A stretch of 64,000 bases of DNA from Pogonophryne albipinna (Eukaryota > Chordata > Actinopteri > Perciformes > Artedidraconidae). The notes beneath the pieces were generated by a model, which saw only the letters and a list, made by a program, of their open reading frames with translations, was not told the DNA's origin and did not search any database. Both the position numbers and the translations under genes were made by a program. Position 1 is the first letter of the stretch; every line of letters starts with the position of its first letter. Positions 35,769-46,118 of the stretch are shown here, piece by piece. Location of the stretch: NCBI GenBank assembly GCA_028583405.1, contig CM053252.1, positions 39,176,067 through 39,240,066 of the forward strand, read 5' to 3'.

Positions 35769-35941
35769 AGTAATCCAAACGAAAATATCTTCCCTCCGTA
35801 GTATTTTGATCATTTGCTCCGCTAATAATCAATCATGATGATTGATGATGAGAAATGATGGATTCCAGAGAAGAGAAAACTTTTAAGGCCTTTTTCTCAA
35901 AATGATGACTCTGTAACAGTCATTATATAATGTGACATGTT

Positions 35942-36907
35942 TTGCTTAATGACTCTGCTGTAAGAGATGTAAAAGGTCTGTGTAATAAGAACAACACCAA
36001 AGTACTCTGTTTTCCCAAGGATGTGGTATCTGACTTGGCTGAGAAGATCCTGCATATTGGGGCTGAACATCCGACTGTGAAGAATGTGGTACTGCACATT
36101 GGAACAAATGATGTTGTGAAACAAGAGTCAGAAGTGCTGAAAGAAGACTTAAAATGTTTGTTGGAAACTGTCAGCTCTCTAAATGCAGAGGTGTTCATCA
36201 GTGGCCCTCTACTGCCAGTCAGAAGAGGAGTGGAGAGATTCAGCAGATTGTTTGCACTGAACACCTGGCTTTCAACTGTCTGTACTGACCATTCTGTCCA
36301 TTTTATTGACAATTTTAACTTTTTCTGGGATCGCAGACATCTTTTCAAGGCAAATGGAGTTTGCCTGAACAAGTCAGGAGTAAAATTGTTTATCTCTAAC
36401 ATATTCAACTGCCTGCGTCATCAATCTGTTCCCTCTGCCAAGGACAAGCGGCAAGAGGAATCAAAACAGGAGAAAGACACAACACATCGCGCAGAAAACA
36501 CTGAAGAAGTATCACTGCACCCGCCTGAGGAATGTTCTGATTATGGGAGACCTATGACACAAATGGAGGAGTCTCCACTGCCCGTCACCCTCCCTGTCAA
36601 CGCCTTTGAGGATACTCTTCATTCATCCCCCAGCTCTCTCTACTCTCCGCTCACCCTTTCACCCTCGCCCACCCCCCTGGAGTTCGATGACCACATGAAG
36701 GCGACACGCAGGATTGGCAGCATGTCCTTTACCCCCGCCCCTCAACGACGCCCACCAAAATCACCGAAGCAGAGATGCGCACCATCTCCCCCGGCTTACA
36801 GTGTAGCCCTCACCCTGGCCTCCTATGATGAGAGGAGCAGGGTGGTGGGTCCTCCCTCCCCTTCAAAGCCTGATAGGGATGTGTGTGTACAAAACGCTGC
36901 AAACTGA
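35942..36907 (+). CDS. L2 LINE ORF1 with SGNH/esterase-like domain
   Basis: The open frame of about 320 codons follows a stop at 35933 and has no convincing ATG at its start, so the N-terminus is probably lost. Residues 1-160 resemble the SGNH-hydrolase-like domain found in ORF1 of CR1/L2-type LINEs, with VVLHIGTNDV (the GxND block) and VFISGPLLPV. The first catalytic block appears altered (LNDSAVRDV in place of GDS). The rest is Pro/Ser-rich and basic. In such LINEs ORF1p is thought to bind RNA or lipid. It lies 54 bp upstream of ORF2. Confidence 0.75.
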   Translation: MLNDSAVRDVKGLCNKNNTKVLCFPKDVVSDLAEKILHIGAEHPTVKNVVLHIGTNDVVKQESEVLKEDLKCLLETVSSLNAEVFISGPLLPVRRGVERFSRLFALNTWLSTVCTDHSVHFIDNFNFFWDRRHLFKANGVCLNKSGVKLFISNIFNCLRHQSVPSAKDKRQEESKQEKDTTHRAENTEEVSLHPPEECSDYGRPMTQMEESPLPVTLPVNAFEDTLHSSPSSLYSPLTLSPSPTPLEFDDHMKATRRIGSMSFTPAPQRRPPKSPKQRCAPSPPAYSVALTLASYDERSRVVGPPSPSKPDRDVCVQNAAN

Positions 36908-36961
36908 TATCTGCTGGGTCCGGGCTCAAGGGCGTATGGCACTCTCAACTCTTTCCAGGAC

Positions 36962-38227
36962 ATGCCGGGGCCCTGCCTGCCTGTAGCTTTGCCGATATCT
37001 GTGTTGATAGGTAATAGATTAAGAGCGGTGAATCATCTTAGATACAGGAAGCGCTCAAACGTTTGTGTGAGTTTATCTAATTTAGCAGTGATTCCATGTC
37101 AGCCACAGCTTGTAACAAAAAACCTGACTGATAGTGTGTTTAACGAACTTAAACTAGCTTTATTAAATGTCAGGTCTTTGGCAGGAAAAACATTTTTAAT
37201 CAATGATTTTATCACTGAGCACAATCTGGATTTTATGTTTTTAACAGAAACTTGGATTGAACAAAATAACAGTGCAGCTGTTCTTATCGAATCAACCCCT
37301 CCCAACTTTAGTTTTATGAGTCAGGAAAGAATGCATAAGAAAGGGGGTGGAGTTGCTATTCTGTTCAATGATTCCCTTCAATGCAGGAAGACATCTTATG
37401 GGAACTTTGCTTCTTTTGAATATGTGGCCCTTCAGCTGAAATGCTCCTCTCGAGCTCTGTTCCTAAATATCTATAGACCACCCAAATACTGTGCAAGCTT
37501 TTTTGATGATTTTACCGAACTGCTGTCTATAGTGTGTATTGACTTTGACCGTCTAGTCATTGTTGGTGATTTTAACATCCATGACAGAGGGGCAAAAGAA
37601 CTGTTTTGTGTTCTTGATAGCTATGGACTGACTCAGCATGTGACGGAGCCCACGCACAATAAGGGGCACACTCTGGACTTAATTATCTCAAAGGGTCTGA
37701 ATATCTCTAAGGTTGTGGTGACTGATGTTGCACTCTCTGACCATTCCTGTGTTTTCTTTGAGAGCTCTATTTCTGTTCACAAAATTTTTCAGAAAGAGGT
37801 AACCACAAAGCGATATTTAACTGAAAACGCTAGGGAAATGTTTACTCAGAATTTTTCTTCCACACTTGCCCCTGCTAACATCTCAGTAAATGAGCTAGTA
37901 GATCATTTTAATTCAAAAATTAAAAATGTTATAGATGCCATTGCTCCAACTAAGGTAAAGGAAGTGTCTGTTAAGAAAATATCTCCATGGAGAAAGGCCA
38001 TGACCGTGAAAACAGAAAAAAGAGAATGTCGAAAGGCTGAACGCAGGTGGCGAAAAACAAATCTCCAGGTTCACTTTGAAATCTATAAAGAGAGACTTGG
38101 CCTTTATAATTTGGAATTGAAAAACGCACGACAATCGTTCTTCTCTGACATCATTACCAAAAACAAAAACAACGCACGTGCCTTATTTGCTACCGTCGAC
38201 AGACTAACTAACCCCCAGTGTCAGTAG
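36962..38227 (+). pseudogene. L2 LINE ORF2, endonuclease part (frameshifted)
   Basis: The 421-aa ORF starts at an ATG. The APE endonuclease occupies about residues 55-280, with LALLNVRSLAGK, FLTETWIEQ, GGGVAILFND, LVIVGDFNIHD, THNKGHTLDLII and LSDHSCVFF. After a Lys-rich linker it terminates at 38225-38227, just as a second frame with reverse transcriptase opens at 38218. A run of five C at about 38212 marks the break; loss of one base there explains the shift. Confidence 0.85.
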
Positions 38228-39939
38228 CCTCTGAATTTCTATCCACCAGGGCGTGCAATGATTTTGCCTCCTTTTTCACTGACAAAATTCAGAAAATCAG
38301 ACAAGCAGTCAGTGCCTCTGCATCAGGAACAGCAAATGTGTTGTCTCTGTGTCCACTTAACATCAATTCAAACACCATGACACAATTCCATCAGATTAAT
38401 GATAAAAACCTAGAGGACATTATACAACTTCTGAAATCCTCCTCCTGCTGCCTTGATATTATTCCAACAGGATTTTTCAAAGATGTTTTGCCTTGCATGG
38501 CCTCAGATCTACTTCATATAGTAAACAAATCTCTTCACACAGGTATTTTTCCACAGGCCCTGAAAACTGCAGTCATTAAACCGCTCTTAAAAAAGAATAA
38601 TCTAGATGCTTCAGTAATGAACAATTACAGGCCCATATCAAACCTCCCATTTCTAGGTAAAATCATTGAAAAAGTTGTTTTTCAACAGTTGAGTAATTTC
38701 TTGCATTTAAATAGTTGTTTCGATGTGTTCCAGTCAGGCTTTCGTCCAAACCACAGCACTGAGACTGCTCTTGTAAAGGTCTTTAATGACATCCACTTAA
38801 ACACAGACAGTGGCAGAACTTCAGTGTTAGTATTATTAGATCTCAGTGCTGCGTTTGACACTGTTGACCACAACATATTACTAGACCGACTTGAAAACTG
38901 GGTGGGACTTTCGGAAACAGTTCTAAATTGGTTTGAATCCTACTTAAAGGACAGAAATAACTTTGTTTCTATAGGTAAATACACATCTGAGTTGACAAAT
39001 ATGACATGTGGGGTACCTCAAGGCTCCATCTTGGGGCCTCTTCTCTTTAACGTCTACATGCTACCACTGGCTCAGATAATGAAGAACAACAAAATAAGTT
39101 ACCATAGCTATGCGGATGACACACAAATTTATGTAACAATTTCACCAGGAGACTATGCTCCAATTCAAACACTGAGTAAGTGCATTGAACAAATCAATGA
39201 CTGGATGTGTCAGAACTTTCTCCAATTAAACAAAGATAAAACTGAGGTAATGGTTTTTGGAGCCAAGGCAGAACGTATAAAAGTTAGCGCTGAGCTTCAG
39301 TCTGCAATGTTCAAAACAACAGATAAAGCCAGAAATCTAGGTGTAGTCATGGACTCTGACCTGAGTTTCAACAGTCATATTAAAACAGTTACTAAATCAG
39401 CCTACTATCACCTAAAGAATATATCTAGGGTTAAAAGACTAATGTCACAGCAGGATTTGGAAAAACTTGTCCATGCTTTTATCTTCAGTAGACTCGACTA
39501 CTGTAATGGTGTCTTCACAGGTCTCACTAAAAAATATATTAGAAAGCTGCAGCTGATTCAGAACGCCGCTGCTCGAGTCCTCACTAACATTAAGAAAGTG
39601 GATCACATCACTCCTGTCCTGAAGTCTTTACACTGGCTTCCTGTGTGTCAAAGAATAGATTTCAAAATACTGCTGCTGGTTTATAAAGCACTGAATGGTT
39701 TAGGCCCAAAATACATTTCTGACCTCCTGCTAAATTATGAACCATCCAGATCTCTCAGGTCTTCAGGGACTGGTCAGCTTTCTGTCCCCAGAGTCAGAAC
39801 TAAACATGGAGAAGCAGCGTTTAGTTATTATGCTCCAAATATCTGGAACAAACTCCCAGAAATCTGCAGGTCCGCTGCAACTCTGACTACTTTTAAATCC
39901 AGGCTGAAGACTTTTCTTTTTGTCGCTGCTTTTAATTGA
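38218..39939 (+). pseudogene. L2 LINE ORF2, reverse transcriptase part
   Basis: The 573-codon frame continues ORF2 after the frameshift. It has PTGFFKDVLP, NYRPISNLPFLGKIIEK, SGFRPNHSTETAL, LLDLSAAFDTVDHNIL, CGVPQGSILGPLLF and the catalytic YADDTQ near codon 299. After that come FLGVVMDSDL-type (here NLGVVMDSDL) and IQNAAARVLTN, then HWLPVCQRIDFKILLLVYK. It ends with RLKTFLF, typical of L2. Apart from the upstream shift the domain looks intact. The initial Met is arbitrary. Confidence 0.88.
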
Positions 39940-40450
39940 ACTATTCATATCTTAAACTGCACTGTAACTTTTATTCATGTATTTTTTTCTTTTAATGTTT
40001 ATTTTATTCGCTTTTCTTTTTAATGACTGATTTTAAATGCCATTTTCTTAATGTCTTTCATTTTTTGTAAAGCACTTTGAATTGCCTTGTGTTGAAAAGT
40101 GCTATATAAATAAACTTGCCTTGCCTTGCCTTAATATTTGGAGTACAAAAACAATCCTGCTATCATTAGAAAGCTAGGAATCAAAATGTGTCTTCGGGTC
40201 AATGCAACTGATTTCGATGGAGCAGGTCACTTTGCATTAGGTAAAATAAAGCAGGCATGCATAACAGGAAGAATATGTACATTTTAACCCAATCAAATAG
40301 GACATTGTCACACCATTCAAATGTATCCATGTAAATTACAACCAATAAAAAAGCTTAGATTTGTTTATTTGTTACGTTGTTTACTTTATTTGTTACGTTG
40401 TTCTGTGTGTGTCAGCCGTTAACCTAGAAATAATATATACACTTGCAAAC

Positions 40451-40825
40451 ATGTCAAAAGAACCAGCGCAGAAGAAAACTAAATACAGTCAATCTAAACT
40501 TAAATTTAACAACTGGAAGGTCACATCCCTGACATCCACATCTCCGGAGCCTGGACCTTCATCAATCATAGAAACAGCGAAGCCAGATGAACCCAAAAGC
40601 AGCAGCTCTGCGGCCGCAGAAACTGTCAAAACCGCAGCCGCCCCCACCGCCGCCGTCGTTGAACCGAAACAGGCTGGTTCCGACTGCATGGAGGTTTGTT
40701 GTCGGGACATTGAGGCGGGTAAAGCTGTACAGCTAACTGTCGGAAAAAAGGAGACCGCTAGTAGATTATTTGAGCAAAGAGAAGGTACTTCAACGCAGAA
40801 TGGTACAAAAACAGAGAGTGGTTAA
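40451..40825 (+). CDS. Unassigned 124-aa ORF, possible transposase N-terminal remnant
   Basis: It opens MSKEPAQKKTKYSQSKLKF and is rich in Ser, Ala, Lys and Glu, with a low-complexity Ala/Pro stretch. No domain is recognised. Its position between the L2 and the right end of the hAT shell, and a Lys/Ser-rich start like that of many hAT transposases, suggest a leftover first exon, but this is inference. No splice partner was found. Confidence 0.3.
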   Translation: MSKEPAQKKTKYSQSKLKFNNWKVTSLTSTSPEPGPSSIIETAKPDEPKSSSSAAAETVKTAAAPTAAVVEPKQAGSDCMEVCCRDIEAGKAVQLTVGKKETASRLFEQREGTSTQNGTKTESG

Positions 40826-41576
40826 TTCTTTGCAAAACCACTAAACGATAGTGATAAATTGCGATGTTAACAACCTCATGATAACCTCATATGTGTTTAA
40901 CTTAGGATCATACCTGTGTTTAGTCTAGAAAAAGGTAAATGTGTGCATTTTATTATAAAGTTGTGTATATTTACAGACTATTGCAAAAACTAAGAAGCTT
41001 ATAAACATCAGGTTTAAAACTAAAAGAGCTTTGAAACACAATGAAAGATGTTTGGAGTTTTATTTGAGTTATTCATTTAAACTTTTTGTCTAAGAGATGC
41101 TGATTTGAAACCGTTGTTACATACAGTTACGGCATTTCCTGTTTCTGCCGGAGAGAGGGGAGGCCGTCCCAAAGCTTGCTGCTGTATTTACTCCCTCCAT
41201 CTGACAGGAGGGTGCCTCATGTGTCACTCCACGGAGTTCACTCCGTCACGGAGGGGGAGTGTGTAGGTGTAGGGCGTGGTTTGGGATTGGGCCATACACA
41301 CGCACTTTTTTTGGCCCCCCCACTTCTAAAATGAATCCGGCGCGCCTGGCTCAGAGGTGGTTCAGAGGAGGATCAGGTGGAGTGTGGCGCCATCTGCCTG
41401 TCACTGCTGCTCCTTCCTGTTGCATTCAATTCAATGGAGTCATGATGGGGGTGGATATGCAGAGATTTACGGACCTGGGATCAACCAATATAGGTGTTTG
41501 GAGCCAGTATGGTGTGCTGAAAGGCAGGATTATTTAAATATGTAATATAGCATGCCAACAGATTAAAGCCAGTTGT

Positions 41577-42112
41577 GGAAAGTAACTATTTGATCAAGTT
41601 GTTATTTTTTCAAGATTCAAAGGTTTGTCATGACATAAACACAACTACAGTGTAATTATGTAATGTAGGAAGACTTAGATGGCAGGTTCCTCAACAGTGC
41701 AATTTACAAGACTATAAAAATATAAAAGATAGTGCAAGCTCAGGTGTTATATGGCCTTTGGGTTGAAACTGTCTCTGAGTCTGGTGGTCTTTGTCCTGAT
41801 GCTGCAGTACCACATTTATTTGAACATTCAGTTACTTTGCACTTATAAAAACCATACTGTATGATAAAAACACATAAGCCAACATGGTATAATGTAGTAC
41901 TGTGCTACTTATCTACACAGTATTTCACATATCTAAATGGCTCAACATTCACCAACCAAAATACTAAAATTACCTGACACTACAAGCATTATAATAGTAT
42001 ACTGTGAAAAGATCTATTCTGCTATACGAGTACCTTTACTTGTTGTACTTAAAGTAGAATTTGCTAATACTTTTGTGATTTTTAGTTCAGTAACATTTTG
42101 AAATCAGGACAA
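41577..42112. repeat. Widespread fish MITE-like repeat
   Basis: It begins AGTTGTGGAAAGTAACTA and closes with GAGTACCTTTACTTGTTGTA and a TACTTTTGTGATTTTTAGTT block, similar in order to 63050-63557. An inner segment (41680-41810) with GTTGAAACTGTCTCTGAGTC may be a separate LINE fragment. Confidence 0.5.
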
Positions 42113-42227
42113 AGTGTTCCACAAAATTTGGCCTATAGCTTATCCTATTAATACCTGCTCTTCAATCATGAAATAATGTTGTGAATGTCTGCATACCAAA
42201 TAGATTCTATTAGTAAACTATTTCCTT

Positions 42228-42233
42228 TTTATT
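42228..42233 (-). terminator. Candidate polyadenylation signal of polr1g
   Basis: AATAAA on the minus strand, about 640 bp past the stop codon. I saw no other AATAAA between it and the stop, which makes it the best candidate. Confidence 0.4.
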
Positions 42234-42870
42234 ATGACATGAGTTCCAGCAAAATGTCCAGATATTTAAAAATCTACCGAACTACTTTTCCATCGTAGCA
42301 CAATTTAGAAGCCACGTTCAGAGTTACAACCCGAGGTTCAAGTTCCATTCCTCCGGGATGAAAACACTGCTCCAACAAGGCACCAGAGGAAAATGTTGGA
42401 ACGGTTCACGGGACAAAAACACAAAACAAGTTTCTTTCATTTACAATTCCTTTAATCATTTCTGGGGTTTTGAAACATGTGTTCTCCAATACATACTAAG
42501 AGCCTTCAGGAACAAAAATCGAATAACATGTCATGACAGAGAATCTTATTCCGTGTTTGTGTCATCACTGGTTTCCGCCAGCGACCAGCCTGGATGTGAG
42601 CATAATCCCAGAAACGCTGAAGTAGTCCCAGTGTTCACTTGTATTGCTTTGTTCTCAAAGATGGTTGTGGCTGCACATATTCTTTATGTGTAAAATATCC
42701 CTTTCTGAGCCTCAATGAGAGGAACATTGGCCCTAAAGTCAATGAATCCATGTTTTCTGAGTACAGAAAATGTAATCCGTCAATTCGCTGGAGTGAATTA
42801 GTAGTAATGGCTCCCAGACTGGCTCAAGGGTTAAACAAATAAACAAAACTAAACATTGAACAACAACAGA

Positions 42871-45800
42871 CTAGTCGTCATCCGTTTTGCTTTTCTTCTT
42901 CTTTTTCTTCTTTTTTCCAGAGCCTTCTACTGCATCACCATACAAAGTGTCCATTGGTTCACATTTCACCTCCACCTTCACACTGGGCTCCAGGCCCTCC
43001 TCCACCTCCTCTCGCTCCCTGTCCTTCTTTTTCTTCTTCTTTTTCCTCTTCTCCTCGCCTTCCTGAAGGGGGAGCTCCGTCATTTCTTCCTGTATTTCAG
43101 TGACCGGTTCCTGTTTTACAGCCCACTCCGCCTCCTCCACACCTTCTGTCTTTATTCGCTTTTCTTTATTTTTCTTCTTCTTCTTCTTCTTCCGCCCTTC
43201 CTCGTCTTCCTCCTGCCATGTTTCTCCTGCAGGTCGCTTCACTACGAGGGGTTGGAGAGTTGCAGACGAGGGCCCGAATGTGGCTCCGTCTGCTTCGCTC
43301 TCTGCCACGCAGGTCAGCGTGGGGGTCCTGCTGCCGAAGGGGTGGAATCGCTGCTTTAGCCCCGGGGGGATGGAGGGTGCGGGGGACGCGGGGATGACCT
43401 GGGGGGCCTGGTTGGCGCTGCTGTCTCCGTAAGTCTCACACACGTTCAGCAAGCCAGAAAAAGCAGGGCCGAAAACCACATCATGTGAGGACTTCTTGGT
43501 GCTGGTGAGCAGGCACAGGCCGGAGGTGCCATGGGGGGAGGCCAGGAGGCTGTAGATCTGATGCTTACTGCCTGTCTTAGCTCCAGTAGGAACCCTCAGG
43601 GACTGGAGACCTGAGAGGGGGACCTTCACCTCACTGAAACTGAAGGGAGGAGAGGCAAGGTCAGGCTAATTCACACAAAGCATGCTGGGAACAGTTTACA
43701 CCAACAACATTGTTTTATCTACTTTTGGGGGACATCTCTGATGTTTTAGCATGAAGACCCTCTACAGCCCCATCTGCTGGCCACCACACACACAAACTGC
43801 CCCACTGTCAGGCTGACCTTTTTTATACATACATACATACATACATATTAATGCTGTTAAAATTATCGCGTTAACGGCGGTAATTAATTTTTTTAATTAA
43901 TTGCGTTAAAATATTTAACGCATTTAACGCATGTGCAGAATGGCCCGCCCCATACATCCCACCAGTGGCAGCGCCAGGGTATGGCTGGGGTAGGCTACAC
44001 CCATACCAAGAAATGGCTTAGCCCCACCATGAAAAATGATGTTAAATAAAGTCCGCCAACTCGCGTGGAGTAAATTGCACAGACAGCAGTTAGTAAGATT
44101 GATTTCAGTAGCCACTTGTCTGGAAATACCGAAGACCAGAAACGGTTTTGAAAACTTTTGTCATGTAGTGATCGTCTTCTCAATAGAACATCTTTGATAA
44201 TGTCTTCTGGCCAATCAGAATCAAGATAACGGCGTGGTGTTGTTGCAGGAAGTCCCGACGGAGAATACTTTTGCTGTAGTACAGGGGTGCACATAACTGG
44301 TACGCAGGTTATGTGCGTAATCTGAAATGCGTAGCGTCACTTGTGTCACAAAGAGCATTTGCGTACGACAGAGTCGGTCTCCGTGTGCACAGACAGGGCT
44401 GCTGTTAACGTCGGTCTCTGTACAACGGAATTGTGCCAAAACTACGCCAACCGGCTGCGAAGGGAGACTCCCCCCTTCACTGGAGAACTGCGCTAAAACA
44501 GCTGATCACAACGTTCACACTCTGTGGTCACGTCGACTTTCCTGAAGTACTCCCCCGTTGATAGAAATCAACACGTAATGAATTAAGACCCCACGGCAGG
44601 GCTCGAGCTTAAGGACGTCCCGGGGCCGAAAAAAATAGTGTCGGGGAGGATAAAAAATAATTTTGGGACGAATTTGGGACGAGAGTTAAAATAAAAATAC
44701 CCTGCTAACTCTACTACAAACGGCGATGAAAATGAAACCGACTGCACGTTTTGTGTAGCACATTAAACCTCCTTGTCAACATAAACACACACGCACAAAA
44801 CATTTAGAAACCCAAGAAATACACACACATGTAGCTACAGCTGTGCCCGCAAATTCCTGGCCCACAAATTCGCGGGTCTCGCTATGTACTGAGTGTGTGT
44901 ATTTCGCGGGTTCAGTGATGTACAATGGCATCCCGTGGAGGAATTCTGAAATGTTTTACCGTTACATCACAAAAACGCACAGCAGAACCAGACCCTGGAG
45001 CGTCGGCCTCTTTATTTACTTACTCCTCTTCATCCCCTATGGGTAATAAGGCTGAGAATGAGAACTCTCCATCGTATTTAGTCCTTAGCAATATGCTGAG
45101 CCTCTCCCCATGTAGGGATGGGTACCGAGCCCCGGTATTAAACGGGCCGGAATTATTAAAGACAGTGGTAACGTTAAGCTCCGACGTTATCTGACTTTTT
45201 ATCGGTACTGGAGACATTTAAAAAATATGTCATATGTATTATTGATACATAAACATTATATCGCAGTTTTAGTTTCACCAACTCCGTTTCTAATATGCAA
45301 TAAGACTACAACATGCGTCTATGATGTATTTTCGAGCTTTCCAATCCAGACGAGATCTCTCTCTCCCGTCTGTGTGCGAGGGGGCGGGGCCGTTCGTAAA
45401 GGTCTCCTGACTGTGTTACAGACTGTCATCCTGGTTAGTGGTTACTCTGGGTTCTGTCTTCAGGACAGAGTGTTGGATTATTTTGTTAATTGGATGGGAC
45501 TTGATTGGATTCAATATTAGAGTAACTTTCTCATTTGTGTGTTTGTTTAAATATATTTGGCCTTTGTTTATGTGATTGACTGATTTACTCAAATAAAAAG
45601 GTTGATGAATTATCATCTAATGATTTGTATGATGTTTTATTTATGTTAACGGTCACTTTGAATGATTTTATGATAATGTAGAAAAACTAACATTTTAAAT
45701 TCGGGACGGTCCACATTAATTTCGGGACGGCTTAGATTGTATTTCGGGACGGTTCCGGGAGGATGGTGAAAAAAGTTAGTCGAGAGCCCTGCCCCACGGT

Positions 45801-46043
45801 TTGATGATTGATAAGTGTGTGTGTGCTGTCTTTCATTTTGACACACAGAAAAAATGTTATAATAAATAAATAAATGTATGTGAAATGGATATATCCGCCT
45901 TATTTCATTTATCTTTCCATTCCCACAACAATATACATAAAGAAATGGCATATTTTGGACATAGTTCGAATGGTGATTAATCATGATTAATTAATTTTTA
46001 AGCTGTGATTAATCTGATTAAAAATTTTAATAGTTTGACAGCC

Positions 46044-46118
<75 letters not shown>

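Larger units (their letters stand above)
35769..40134 (+). mobile_element. L2-clade LINE, near complete
   Basis: The plus-strand two-ORF LINE ends in the standard fish L2 tail: a GCACTTTGAATTGCC block, AGTGCTATATAAATAAA and CTTGC repeats (40070-40134). ORF1 has an SGNH-like domain; ORF2 has endonuclease and reverse transcriptase. The 5' start is uncertain because ORF1 lacks its expected beginning and the direct repeats precede it. No target duplication was identified. Confidence 0.85.
33213..41348. mobile_element. hAT transposon shell carrying two LINEs
   Basis: An exact 8-bp duplication, GCTCAGAG, flanks it at 33205-33212 and 41349-41356. The left end reads CAAGGGCGCCGGAAGCGGGG; the right end, reverse-complemented, begins CAGGCGCGCCGGATTC and continues to a G-rich block, matching 10 of the first 12 bases. 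Inside lie a minus-strand 5'-truncated LINE, two 445-bp direct repeats, an L2 LINE and an unassigned ORF (40451-40825) that could be a transposase remnant. The shell must be older than the LINEs it contains. Confidence 0.75.

Noticed and set aside
35942..36907. Host SGNH-hydrolase gene
   Set aside because: It is immediately followed by L2 endonuclease/reverse transcriptase ORFs and is typical of LINE ORF1.
42856..43432. Leu/Phe-rich plus-strand ORF that looks like a membrane protein
   Set aside because: Antisense of the Lys/Glu-rich last exon of polr1g.
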